From NCBI GenBank assembly GCA_900556405.1, contig USPB01000001.1:1-50318 (forward strand): a stretch of 50,318 bases of DNA, in the 5' to 3' direction. This DNA is from an uncultured Actinomyces sp. Its GTDB lineage: Bacteria > Actinomycetota > Actinomycetes > Actinomycetales > Actinomycetaceae. The translations under genes were made by a program, and so were the position numbers. The notes beneath the pieces are model-generated. The model made no database searches and had not been told where the DNA came from. It worked only from the letters and a program-made list of their open reading frames with translations. Positions 24,021 through 32,879 of the stretch are shown one piece after another (position 1 is the first letter of the stretch; each line of letters starts with the position of its first letter).

Positions 24021-24539
24021 ATGGCCGGAAATGCAGACGTCAGTTACGACGACGACCAGCAGCAAGCAGCTGCACCGAAGGTGACCGAAACCTGGGACGC
24101 GGTGACGGGATCACGCAAGCATACCGAGGCCCTCGGATCCGCGCAGACATCCACCTTCTGGGGACACGAACGCGGGCCCGCGAAACTGCAAGACAGTGCT
24201 GCGGACATGTTCGATGCCGTATCCGGACTTCTCGCGCATGAATCCAACATGCTCACGAAGTTCGAGGCGGACATGCATGAGGCGATGACCCGCTTCACCG
24301 GCGCGGAATACGACAACCAGCTGAAGTTCAAGAGCACGCAGGCCGACCAGCAGATGCAGGCGATCCGCTCGCAGAACCCGACCGAGTTCACCGCGATGCT
24401 TCACGCGATCGGTTTGACCCTCGAAGATCTCGGCTCCGCTGCGGGTCCACTGATCGCACCCCCCACTCAATCGGGTGTCGGCTCGGCGGGTGGTTCGAGT
24501 AGTGCACCGACTACTTCCTCAGGCCCATCGGACTACTGA
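24021..24539 (+). CDS. Small helical T7SS-linked protein of unknown function
   Basis: 172 residues, no signal peptide and no membrane segment. Residues about 40-140 are predicted helical by eye (STFWGHERG, then SAADMFDAVSGLLAHE and later helices), reminiscent of WXG100-like substrates with FWG at the turn. The C-terminus is a short Gly/Ser/Pro/Thr tail. TAGGAG precedes the ATG. It sits between a lipoprotein and a larger Gly-rich protein in the eccC string, the place where substrates are often encoded. No named family is recognised. Confidence 0.7.
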   Translation: MAGNADVSYDDDQQQAAAPKVTETWDAVTGSRKHTEALGSAQTSTFWGHERGPAKLQDSAADMFDAVSGLLAHESNMLTKFEADMHEAMTRFTGAEYDNQLKFKSTQADQQMQAIRSQNPTEFTAMLHAIGLTLEDLGSAAGPLIAPPTQSGVGSAGGSSSAPTTSSGPSDY

Positions 24540-24571
24540 GCTGCATAGCTACACATAAGGAGTTTGTCACA

Positions 24572-26173
24572 ATGGTTGCTTCACCGAATTATGAGCGTCT
24601 TAAGGTCTTCATGGAGGCGGCTCGCGCCAACAAGGGGCTTGACGCGTGGGACGGGGATCACGACAAGGCCTTGAAGGGCTTTGATGACGCCGTTGAGCGC
24701 CTTCACGCCTATCGCGAGAGCCACGGCTTTACCGGCGCGACGGGTAAAGCCATGGATCGCTGGGTTGACGCATCCATCACCCGCATCGAAAAGTATCGGG
24801 CGGGCTACGAGCGCGGCTACCGCACCTACACTCGAGGCCGTAACGTGATGGCGACGGCGCTGAGCGAAGCTGAGAAGCTCTCGCCGGACCTCCTCGACGC
24901 GAACACGGCGGCCATGCGCGATGACCTGCTCGTGTCGGTTCCCTCCAGCGAGCCCGGTACGGGTATCCGCTTCATGGGCAAGCTCTACACGACCGGCTCC
25001 GCCTACGTCGCCGCCGTCGAAGAGCAGGCGAACGAGCAGCGCGAGGCCGCGGCGAAGCGCATCATCGACATGGTGAACAACCGCACCTCGACGATCAGTG
25101 GCATCATGAAGGGCCAAATCACGGACAAGCCCGACGATCAGGGTACCGAATTAAAGGTGTACGAACAGCAGGAGAAGGACAAGAATCCGGGTGGCGGTGG
25201 CGGCGGCACCCAGGGCGGTGGTGGCACCCGTGGCGGTGGCGGCGGCACCAGCGGTGGTGGCGCTGGCGGCGGCGGTGGCGACTGGGGATACGGTAAGGGT
25301 GATGACTTTGGTCGCGCCGCGGATCGTAGCCCTTCGTCTCCCAACTACCCCGGTGGTTTCGACCAGCCGTGGTGGAGTGAGGCCGACGCTGCCGCGGCCC
25401 GCAACCGCATCATTTCTTCGGGTGCGGTTCCCACGCAGGAGCCCGCCTACGGCGAGGCCGGATCGCGTACGAACCCCATCACCGATCCCCAGGACCTCAT
25501 GGGCAGGGATCTGCTGCATACGCGTGTGAATGGCACGGCCTACCGCAATGGCGTCGTCGGCGGGCACACCCCGGCGCCGCCCGCGGATATGGATCACCCC
25601 CTGTGGCGCCTGAACGGCGGTGCGGCCTCCGACGCGAGCACCGCGGGACGCCTGGGTGGTGCCGGCGTGCTCGGCGCGGGTGCCCTCGGTATGCGCGGCG
25701 CCGCCCGTATGGGTTCCGGCGGCCTTGGCGCGGGCATGCGTGGCATGACCGGTGGCCTGGGTGGTGCGGGCACCTCCACCTTGAAGGTCGGCTCCTACTC
25801 CGGGTCGGGTTTTGGCTCCTACAATCCCCCCGCGGGTGCGAACGGCCTGGCCGGTTCCGGGGCGGGCGCGTCGGGCGCGACGGGCGTTGCTGGTTCCACC
25901 GGGGCGAACGGTGGCGCGGCTGGCGCTGCCGGTGCCGCGGGCAAGGGTGGCTCGGGTTCGGGCTTTATGGGTGCGGGCGCTGGTGCGGGTGCGGGCGCGG
26001 GTAAGCAGGACAAGAAGGGTCGCAAGCGTCAGTACGTCGCCTTCAAGTTCGAGGACGATGAGGACGATCTGCCCGTCGGCTACGTCAACCCCATGTCCCA
26101 GACCTACGGGTCTGACGCGACCATCACCCCGGCCAAGAGCACGGATGACGGATGGGATCCGCGCCAATGGTGA
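24572..26173 (+). CDS. Gly-rich T7SS substrate-like protein with acidic C-terminal tail
   Basis: 533 residues. The first 190 residues are helical (GFTGATGKAMDRW and following long Arg/Glu-rich helices), as in LXG/EspB-like long substrates. A Gly run (about 205-235) leads to a loosely structured middle (about 240-340), then a Gly/Ala/Met-rich segment (about 340-475). The end is a basic patch (KQDKKGRKRQ), an acidic strip (FEDDEDDLP) and a tail closing in Trp. No signal peptide is present, so export, if it occurs, would be by T7SS. AAGGAG precedes the ATG. Its stop overlaps the start of the following subtilase gene, so the two are likely made together. Confidence 0.78.
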   Translation: MVASPNYERLKVFMEAARANKGLDAWDGDHDKALKGFDDAVERLHAYRESHGFTGATGKAMDRWVDASITRIEKYRAGYERGYRTYTRGRNVMATALSEAEKLSPDLLDANTAAMRDDLLVSVPSSEPGTGIRFMGKLYTTGSAYVAAVEEQANEQREAAAKRIIDMVNNRTSTISGIMKGQITDKPDDQGTELKVYEQQEKDKNPGGGGGGTQGGGGTRGGGGGTSGGGAGGGGGDWGYGKGDDFGRAADRSPSSPNYPGGFDQPWWSEADAAAARNRIISSGAVPTQEPAYGEAGSRTNPITDPQDLMGRDLLHTRVNGTAYRNGVVGGHTPAPPADMDHPLWRLNGGAASDASTAGRLGGAGVLGAGALGMRGAARMGSGGLGAGMRGMTGGLGGAGTSTLKVGSYSGSGFGSYNPPAGANGLAGSGAGASGATGVAGSTGANGGAAGAAGAAGKGGSGSGFMGAGAGAGAGAGKQDKKGRKRQYVAFKFEDDEDDLPVGYVNPMSQTYGSDATITPAKSTDDGWDPRQW

Positions 26174-27387
26174 GCCTGTCTTCTCACGCCGCGCCCCGTT
26201 CTCCCTTCTCTTTCGTGGGGAGGGCGGGGCGCGCCGCGCGCGCCCTGACCACCGTCGCCTCCGCCCTGGCCCTCGCGGCTGGCGCCCTCACCTTGGTGCC
26301 GGCCCCGGCCCACGCGGATGGCGCGGTGCCCTCACAGGAGTACTTCTCCTACTACCACTTCGACACAGCACGCGCGAAGGGATACACCGGTAAGGGTGTC
26401 ACGATTGCCGTCATCGACGGTCCGGTCGATACGAGTAACCCGGCCCTCAAGGGGGCGAACATCACTGATAAGAGCCGCTGCACCATCCAAGACTCACCCG
26501 AGGGAATCCGCCATGGTACTGACATGGCGACCATCCTGGTCTCCCCCATCACGGGCGTGGCACCCGACGCAACCCTGTACAGCTATCAGGCCTCCACCGA
26601 TGGGACAATATCGAACGGCTCATGCGACTCCAAAGGGGGCCGGCTCAACACCACTTCCGCTCTCATTAACCAGGCCGTCGAAGACGGCGCCCAAATCATC
26701 TCGATCTCCCTCAGCGGCTCCGAAGTTTCCTTCGAGCTCAAATGGGCCATCACCAACGCGATCGCCAAGGGCGTCATCATCGTCGCCGCGGCCGGAAACG
26801 AGGCAGTCAAAGACGACATAACAGCGCTGGGCAGGTACTCCGGTGTCGTCGGCGTGTCCGCCATCAACAGTGACGGAACCTTCGCCTCCTATTCCAACTG
26901 GGCCGATGGCATGGTCACCGCCGCCTTCGGCGCACCATACAACACCTACGACGTGAACACAGGGGAACCTGTCACCGTTCAAGGCACCTCCATATCCACC
27001 CCGCTCGTGGCTGGCATGTTGGCCCTCGCGCGCCAAAAGTGGCCCGACGCCACCACCAACCAGATCCTCCAACTCCTGGTCCACACCGGCCTGAACCCCA
27101 ACCACGACTGGAACGAGTACACGGGCTACGGCGCCATCGATGGTGGCGCACTGGTCAACACAGATCCCTCGCAGTACCCCGACGAGAACCCCATCATCCA
27201 AAAGCCGGGGGGCTCTGAACCCACCGCGCAGGAGGTGCAGGACTACATCGACGGTGTCGCAGGATCCTTCGAGATAAACTTCTTCCCCGACACCTACGTC
27301 TACCGCGGAGCTGACCAAGGAGTCGTCTTGAACCACGGGTCCATCCCCACCCACCTGGGAACCAGCCCCCGCTACCACCGGAAGTGA
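26167..27387 (+). CDS. Secreted mycosin-like S8 subtilase without membrane anchor, paralogue 3
   Basis: 406 residues from the ATG at 26167, which overlaps the stop of the upstream gene; GTG 26170 (giving GTGA) and ATG 26152 are alternatives. It has an Arg-rich signal peptide (about 1-50, ending PAHA), Asp84 (AVIDG), His116 (RHGTDMA), oxyanion Asn in AAGNEA and Ser in GTSISTP, so it is expected active. It ends with the shared block from DENP to HLGTSPRYH and has no membrane helix. The segment coding residues 7-24 (26185-26237) is repeated exactly after the gene at 27414-27466. Confidence 0.85.
   Translation: MVSLSSHAAPRSPFSFVGRAGRAARALTTVASALALAAGALTLVPAPAHADGAVPSQEYFSYYHFDTARAKGYTGKGVTIAVIDGPVDTSNPALKGANITDKSRCTIQDSPEGIRHGTDMATILVSPITGVAPDATLYSYQASTDGTISNGSCDSKGGRLNTTSALINQAVEDGAQIISISLSGSEVSFELKWAITNAIAKGVIIVAAAGNEAVKDDITALGRYSGVVGVSAINSDGTFASYSNWADGMVTAAFGAPYNTYDVNTGEPVTVQGTSISTPLVAGMLALARQKWPDATTNQILQLLVHTGLNPNHDWNEYTGYGAIDGGALVNTDPSQYPDENPIIQKPGGSEPTAQEVQDYIDGVAGSFEINFFPDTYVYRGADQGVVLNHGSIPTHLGTSPRYHRK
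26185..26237 (+). repeat. 53-bp exact direct repeat, copy A (inside the subtilase 5' end)
   Basis: Identical to 27414-27466 and in the same reading frame. It encodes the HAAPRSPFSFVGRAGRAA part of the signal peptide. The plus-strand RNA can form an about 16-bp stem with two G-U pairs. Confidence 0.9.
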
Positions 27388-27466
27388 CCATGACACTCGC
27401 GCGAACCACCGCGCACGCCGCGCCCCGTTCTCCCTTCTCTTTCGTGGGGAGGGCGGGGCGCGCCGC
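27384..27466 (+). pseudogene. Broken 5' end of a further subtilase gene
   Basis: GTG 27384 overlaps the upstream stop as GTGA, the joining style used across this locus, and ATG 27390 is in the same frame. The frame reads MTLARTTA and then continues with the same HAAPRSPFSFVGRAGRAA as the start of the gene at 26167. Similarity stops at 27466, nine bases before the end of an opposite-strand subtilase gene. The best reading is a truncated sixth protease gene whose body was lost or inverted away. An alternative is a duplicated hairpin element. Confidence 0.6.
27414..27466 (+). repeat. 53-bp exact direct repeat, copy B (between convergent genes)
   Basis: Second copy of 26185-26237, 1229 bp away, lying between the convergent subtilase genes. 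As RNA it forms a GC-rich hairpin, but no T-run follows, so a classic terminator is not supported. Confidence 0.9.
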
Positions 27467-27474
27467 ATCACCTG

Positions 27475-28704
27475 CTACTTCTTCTTACGCGTCGTCTTCT
27501 GCGTCGTCTTTTGCGTCGTCTTCTTGTGGTAGCGCGGACTCGTCCCCAGGTGCGTCGGGTACGTGTTGTCGCGGCTGACGACGAGGCGTTCATCGAGGCC
27601 CCGGTACTGGTAGGAGTTATCGTTCAGGATGACGCGCGGATCCACGACGCCATCCTTGTAGTCCTGCACGTCCTGGCGGCTCGGCACCGTGTTCTCGCCC
27701 TTGTCCATGAAGGGATTCTCATCCGGGAAGGACATCGGAGAAGTCGTGAGCAACGCGTACACGTCAAGCGCGCCATAGCCGGTGTACGGGTTCCACTGGC
27801 CGCCGTTTCCGCCCACGCCGGTACGCGCCAGGCCCTGCATGATCTGATTGCCGCTCGCACCTGGCCACCGCTCCATCGACAGCGCCAGCGAACCCGCGAC
27901 GAGGGGTGTCGCAAAAGAAGTCCCCCACCAATTACCGCGCTCCTGCGACACGCCGGAGCGCACGTACGGGCGCGCCAGGGCCGCCGTCGACACGGGACTC
28001 CCCCAGTTCGAATAGTCCGCGATGACGCCGTTGTGCTCGATCGCGGCCACGCCCACCACGCCACCCCACGCGGGCAGCCAGTCCTTCGAATCGCGGGTCG
28101 AATCGTTGCCGACGCAGGCGACCACCGGGACTTCTTGCGCAATCGCGCGCGCCAGAGCCCAGCGCATCCCCTCGTAAGTACTGGGGTAACTCGCTGACGT
28201 CGTGATCACGTCCACGCCGTCGTTCAGCGCAGTCTCAATGAGAACCGAGAGGTCGGAATAGCCTCGCAAAAACTCGCCAATCGCACAGTCGGACCCCGTC
28301 CAATCGCCCGCAAAGGACAGCCCGTATGCACGCAGCGTCGCGCCCGACGCAATCCCGAACTGGGGCGAGACAATCTCTTGGGCAATGACCGTCCCGTGGT
28401 CCCAATACTTATCCTGAGAATTAACCTGGCAGGGACGGTAGATTTCGATGTCGGCACCCGCCAACTCGGGAATGCCAGTATTCACCGGCCCATCGATGAG
28501 GCCAATCGTCTTGCCCTTACCCGTAATCCCCGAGTTCCGTATCGCGTCCAGGTAGTAGTAGGAGTAGAAAGGCTCCTCATTCGCCCCAATCGCACTATCA
28601 GCCGAGGCCGGCGCCGCGGGAATCACGAGAGCCGTCAGCGCGAGTGCCCCGGCCACACCGATACCTGTGCCACGCCGCGCGACGCGACCGAACCCGTGCT
28701 TCAT
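27475..28704 (-). CDS. Secreted mycosin-like S8 subtilase without membrane anchor, paralogue 4
   Basis: 409 residues from the ATG at 28704, chosen because AAAGGA lies 8 bp before it, inside the longer GTG frame. It has a signal peptide (about 1-35), Asp71 (GLIDG), His103 (DHGTVIA), oxyanion Asn in CVGNDS and Ser in GTSFATP. The shared C-terminal block ends in HLGTSPRYH and is then extended by a Lys/Thr-rich tail (KKTTQKTTQKTTRKKK) not found in the other three. It lies 99 bp after the kinase gene on the same strand and converges with the gene at 26167. The basic tail could bind an acidic surface polymer or protein; that is inference. Confidence 0.85.
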   Translation of the reverse strand: MKHGFGRVARRGTGIGVAGALALTALVIPAAPASADSAIGANEEPFYSYYYLDAIRNSGITGKGKTIGLIDGPVNTGIPELAGADIEIYRPCQVNSQDKYWDHGTVIAQEIVSPQFGIASGATLRAYGLSFAGDWTGSDCAIGEFLRGYSDLSVLIETALNDGVDVITTSASYPSTYEGMRWALARAIAQEVPVVACVGNDSTRDSKDWLPAWGGVVGVAAIEHNGVIADYSNWGSPVSTAALARPYVRSGVSQERGNWWGTSFATPLVAGSLALSMERWPGASGNQIMQGLARTGVGGNGGQWNPYTGYGALDVYALLTTSPMSFPDENPFMDKGENTVPSRQDVQDYKDGVVDPRVILNDNSYQYRGLDERLVVSRDNTYPTHLGTSPRYHKKTTQKTTQKTTRKKK

Positions 28705-28803
28705 CACTATTCCTTTCGCCACGCACCCCGGCGGCGCGCAACACGTCAGTCTACCATCCGGTCATGTGCGCGAGCGTGACGGCTCAATCGCCATCACCGC
28801 GCC

Positions 28804-30321
28804 TCACGGCACCGTGACACACTGGGTGACGGGTGCCGATTCGCGGCCCGTGGCCTCCACGACGACGCTGACCGTCAGACAGTTCTCACCGCTGACCGCG
28901 CTCGTCGTCAGGCTGTTGCGGCGCATCGTCTCAGCGACCACGGCCTCGCCAGGGCGCGTCAGCAGATACTTAAAAGCCAGCTCCGTGGCCTGGTACTGCC
29001 CCTGCTGGGGAATATCCCAGCCCCACCGGATCTCTTTCCCATTCGGCGTCGCGGTGAGCCCCGTGACCGCCTGCGGAGGAGCCACGCTCGTATCCGTCCC
29101 CTGGCTAGCGCCGCTCAGAGACCCGCCCGTCGCCTCGGCGCTCGGCGTTGCCTCGGCGCCACCGCCGCCCAGGTGAACGCTGTGCCCGCCGCCGGTCAGC
29201 ATCGCGACCACCAGGCCAGCGGTCGCCAGCACCATGACGAGCGCAAGAACCGGCAGCACCCACGCGGGACGCTTCGACTCCCCCTCGACCAAGCCGGTCC
29301 TGCCCGTCGTCGAGTTGCCCGCCCAGGCCTCGTTCAACGAGGGCTGGGCACCGTCCGCGAAACTACCGCGCCGGGTGCGCGTACGCTCCGCGTCGAGGGC
29401 CACAGGGGAGGGCGCGGACAGCGCCGAGGCGGGTGCACTCGAAGAAGCGACGACGCTCAGCTTCATCTCCGTGACCGGGCGATGCATCTCGCGCTCGATC
29501 GTCTGCAACGCGTAGCCGAGGGCCGCCGCCGAACCGAAACGCTGCTCAGGATCCAGACTCATCGCGCGACGAACGATAGCCGTCACCGCCTCGGGCACGC
29601 CCGGACGGTCGATGCGCGACACGCGGCCACGGGCCACGCGCTGGGCCACCGCCTGAGCAGAGTTATCCCCATCCACGACCTCGAAGGGCGAACGGCCCAT
29701 CAGCAGCGTCCACAGGGTCGCACCCAGCGCCCACACATCCTGCGTCGGGTGAGCGCGAGCCGTACCCGCAATTTGCTCCGGGGGCGCCCACATGACCGAG
29801 AACCCGTCGCGACCCCCACGCGGATCGGTCCCCACCTGCTCCGAGACACCAAAATCCGTGAGCACCGGCGACCCGTAGGCGTTAATCATGATGTTGCTGG
29901 GCTTAATATCGCGGTGCACGTAGCCCGCACGGTGCAGCATCTCCGCGCCACCGCACATGCGGATGATCATGGACAGGGCCCGGTCCGTCGCCATCGGATT
30001 TGCGCGCACCTGGTCGAGAATGTTCGCGACGGGGCAATACTCCATCACCAGATACGGGCGGCCGTCCGGCGTGCGGCCCGCCCCGTAGAGCTGGGCGACA
30101 GCCGGGTGACCCGACACGAGAGCCATCACGTCCGCCTCGCGGGCAATACCGGCCTCGCCGTCCGCCCCACGATCACGCCGGGCAACCTTCACGGCCACCT
30201 CTCGGCTGGGCAGCTCCTGGCGGCACAGGAACACGTCCGCGAAACCACCCGACCCCAGCGGCCGGATCCACTGGTATCCCGGCAGAACCGGGACCATCCC
30301 GACGCGAGCGTCGCTCTCCAT
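28804..30321 (-). CDS. Membrane Ser/Thr protein kinase with FnIII-like ectodomain
   Basis: 505 residues from the ATG at 30321, which shares a base with the upstream stop (TGATG). The kinase domain (about 14-285) has the glycine loop GSGGFADV, Lys45 (VAVKV), the catalytic loop HRDIKPSN (Asp138) and DFG (156-158). A Ser/Ala-rich linker leads to one membrane helix (about 352-376), then an ectodomain of about 125 residues with a beta-sandwich pattern like fibronectin type III and two Cys. It is the last gene of the set giant surface protein, DUF58, transglutaminase-like, kinase. It lacks PASTA repeats, so it is not the PknB of the division cluster. Possible readers are FHA proteins such as that at 16357. 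Confidence 0.9.
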   Translation of the reverse strand: MESDARVGMVPVLPGYQWIRPLGSGGFADVFLCRQELPSREVAVKVARRDRGADGEAGIAREADVMALVSGHPAVAQLYGAGRTPDGRPYLVMEYCPVANILDQVRANPMATDRALSMIIRMCGGAEMLHRAGYVHRDIKPSNIMINAYGSPVLTDFGVSEQVGTDPRGGRDGFSVMWAPPEQIAGTARAHPTQDVWALGATLWTLLMGRSPFEVVDGDNSAQAVAQRVARGRVSRIDRPGVPEAVTAIVRRAMSLDPEQRFGSAAALGYALQTIEREMHRPVTEMKLSVVASSSAPASALSAPSPVALDAERTRTRRGSFADGAQPSLNEAWAGNSTTGRTGLVEGESKRPAWVLPVLALVMVLATAGLVVAMLTGGGHSVHLGGGGAEATPSAEATGGSLSGASQGTDTSVAPPQAVTGLTATPNGKEIRWGWDIPQQGQYQATELAFKYLLTRPGEAVVAETMRRNSLTTSAVSGENCLTVSVVVEATGRESAPVTQCVTVP

Positions 30322-32879
30322 CAGCGTGTTCCTTTCCGACGACCCATACGCCCCGTCAACGGCCGACGCTTCGCCCCGGATGCGGCGGCCGCCTGGCGGC
30401 GCGCACGGCGGCGCCAGCGCAACGACTTCAGCGACAGCGCATAACGCAGCCGCGCGAACGGGGAGACCGAGGCCGCCCACTCGCGGCGCAGCTCATCCAC
30501 GTCCTCCCACGCCTGCTTCGCATCCTCAGGGCGTGCGCCGCCCGCGGCAAAGTCCGCGACATCCGCGCGACGCGCCACGGTGACCGGGCGGGGAACCGCG
30601 CCCGAGAACAGTGACCAGCCGGGCACGCGCACGTTGGCCGCCGAGGCCTTGGCGGGCTTGCGAGACTTCGCCGCCCCCGCCTCGTCGTCCTCAGATTTGT
30701 CAGGCGTCCACTGCGAAGCCAACGCCCACGCGACCTCCTGACGGGTCAGGTGCGGCTCCACCACGAGGCCCGAATCGATCGCCGTATCCACCAGCTCATC
30801 CCACGAACCGCGCACCGACTCGGCGGCCTGCGCACCGCGGCGGGCCTTGCGGCGGCGAGACTTCGCGAGCAGCACCGCCAGAACCGGACCGACCAGCAGG
30901 AACAGGAACGCGGACACCGTCCCGATAGCCATCCACGGGATGTGCAGGCCGTTCGGATCGTGCGGGTCCGTCGCCTGGTCGCGGGTGGCCGGAGGCAGCT
31001 CGACCGGCTGTTCCGGGGGCTCCGGCGGCTGCAAAACCTGCGGCTTGGGCACAGACTTCGGCTTGTTCACCTGCGTCGTGGGCTGCTGATCGCGCGGAGG
31101 CGTCGGGTCGAAGGTCGCCCAGCCCACGCCGGGGAACTCGACCTCGACCCACGCGTGCATGTCCGAGCCCGTCAGGTCGACGCCGCCCGACGTCCCCTCA
31201 CGGTAGGCACCCATGACGACGCGGGCGTTAATCCCCTGCGAGTGCAGCATGAGCGCCATGAGCGTCGCGTACTGCTCGTCGTCGCCCACCAGCGCCTCGG
31301 CGCTGATCATGCGCTCAATACGATCCTGGGAGGAACCGGGGCGCGAGTTAATCGTGTCGTCGTTCGAGTAAAAGCCGTCCGTGTGCAGGTAGCTCTCGAT
31401 CGCGCGGGCCTTCTCCAGGTCCGAGCGCGCGCTCGTCGTGTGCTCGGCCGCCAGGGAATCCACGTCCTTGGGCACATTTGTGTCCGTGCCCGTGTAGCGG
31501 GCCGCATCCACGCTGGCGAACTCCGAATCCTCGTGATCGCGCGGCATCGTCGTGCTCAGCGAATAGTTGAACTGGCCCGTCGGCCCCGTCGTCAGGGCGG
31601 TCTCCGCCCACAGGTCGTAGTTCAAGCCCTTCTGCTGCTCGGCAGCGCCCGGGTCGGAAGGCTCAAAACGCAGCACCGATACCTCGCCAAACGTCGGCAC
31701 CCACGGGCCCAAGAGCTGCGAGGTAGACACCGAGGCCTGCTCTCCCGCCGTTTCTGCGCTGCGTCCCGGGATCGTGGACCCGACGCGGCGGTACCCAGCG
31801 GTACCATCAGCGTTGTTCGTCACACCCATGCCGAACGTCGTTCCGTCGTACACCTCCATCGCGCCCAGGCGCACGCGCGCCCCCTTGGGCAGATTGGACA
31901 CGCGGATCAGGGATTCGTTCTCCAGATCCTTGTTGTAGTGGCGGTAACTGGACAGCGGAGAGGGATACTCGCGCGCATCCACGGGCGGTTCGACGACGTC
32001 ACGGCCCACAACGCGGTCCGAGGCCGTGGGGCCCAGCAGGGATGCCGCGGGGAGGGCGGCCGCGACCATCACGCCCACCATCAGGGCACCCATGCCCACG
32101 CGCCACCACACGTGCACGACCTGACGCGACGAGCCACCCATCGTCGTGGATGCAGTGGTCGACGACGCGGACATGCCGATCACGATGTCGGCACCCATGC
32201 GGGCACGGCCAATCGCCGACGCCCACGCCCACCACACGATGAGGCCAACCCACCACGCAATAACGAAGAGGGACGAGGGCGCCTCGTGCGTGGGCCCCCA
32301 CACGATCGCAATCACTCCGGCGAGAATCAGCGGCAGGGACCCCCACATGGGACGCCCATAGCGTACCGTGACGACCCCCGCAGCAACCGAGCACACGAGG
32401 CACGTCATCCACGGGACCATCGCCGGACCAACATAGGAACCGGCAGGAGGCGTCAGCGTCAGAAGATCCTTCCAGGCCTCGACCGAACCGATCACCAGCG
32501 TCTGGAGAGTGCGCGACGTGGGAACCACGACCCACCGGGTCGTGTCTCGCAGGGCTGCCGCCCCGCCCAACAGGAAGTGAGCCGCGACGACGGAAGCCAC
32601 GATCGACAGCAGGTCCCAGCGCCACTTCGACGCCACCCACGCGAGAGCGAGGCCGGTCGCGACGCCTGCGAGCGCTGCTATCAGACCCTGACCGCCACCA
32701 AAGACGGACTCGAACTGTACCACCGGGCCAGCGAACAGAACGGCAAGAATCAGGAGGGACCACGCGGGCATGGCGGCGCGGTGCACCGAGCCACCCATGG
32801 TGGTTTCCTGGGCAGTCGACCGACGCGTTCGACGCGGCGGCGCGGCCTGACGAGAAGGGGTGCGGGTAGGCGTACTCAC
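30321..32879 (-). CDS. TgpA-like membrane protein with transglutaminase fold lacking its catalytic Cys
   Basis: 852 residues from the GTG at 32879, which overlaps the DUF58 stop in GTGA. It has about six N-terminal membrane helices, then an extracytoplasmic transglutaminase-like core (about 460-590), one more helix (about 645-670) and a cytoplasmic C-terminal region (DUF4129-like position). In the core, GDDEQYATLMALM aligns with the usual GYCEQFA motif, so the nucleophile Cys is an Asp. The His (DMHAWVEV) and Asp (FDPTPP) are kept. Cys-protease or transamidase activity is therefore unlikely. Such proteins pair with DUF58 proteins in many bacteria; their role is not well defined. Confidence 0.87.
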   Translation of the reverse strand: MSTPTRTPSRQAAPPRRTRRSTAQETTMGGSVHRAAMPAWSLLILAVLFAGPVVQFESVFGGGQGLIAALAGVATGLALAWVASKWRWDLLSIVASVVAAHFLLGGAAALRDTTRWVVVPTSRTLQTLVIGSVEAWKDLLTLTPPAGSYVGPAMVPWMTCLVCSVAAGVVTVRYGRPMWGSLPLILAGVIAIVWGPTHEAPSSLFVIAWWVGLIVWWAWASAIGRARMGADIVIGMSASSTTASTTMGGSSRQVVHVWWRVGMGALMVGVMVAAALPAASLLGPTASDRVVGRDVVEPPVDAREYPSPLSSYRHYNKDLENESLIRVSNLPKGARVRLGAMEVYDGTTFGMGVTNNADGTAGYRRVGSTIPGRSAETAGEQASVSTSQLLGPWVPTFGEVSVLRFEPSDPGAAEQQKGLNYDLWAETALTTGPTGQFNYSLSTTMPRDHEDSEFASVDAARYTGTDTNVPKDVDSLAAEHTTSARSDLEKARAIESYLHTDGFYSNDDTINSRPGSSQDRIERMISAEALVGDDEQYATLMALMLHSQGINARVVMGAYREGTSGGVDLTGSDMHAWVEVEFPGVGWATFDPTPPRDQQPTTQVNKPKSVPKPQVLQPPEPPEQPVELPPATRDQATDPHDPNGLHIPWMAIGTVSAFLFLLVGPVLAVLLAKSRRRKARRGAQAAESVRGSWDELVDTAIDSGLVVEPHLTRQEVAWALASQWTPDKSEDDEAGAAKSRKPAKASAANVRVPGWSLFSGAVPRPVTVARRADVADFAAGGARPEDAKQAWEDVDELRREWAASVSPFARLRYALSLKSLRWRRRARRQAAAASGAKRRPLTGRMGRRKGTR

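Noticed and set aside
27416..27467. Intrinsic terminator between convergent subtilases
   Set aside because: The stem is strong, but no T-run follows on either strand, and the same sequence lies inside a coding region at 26185.
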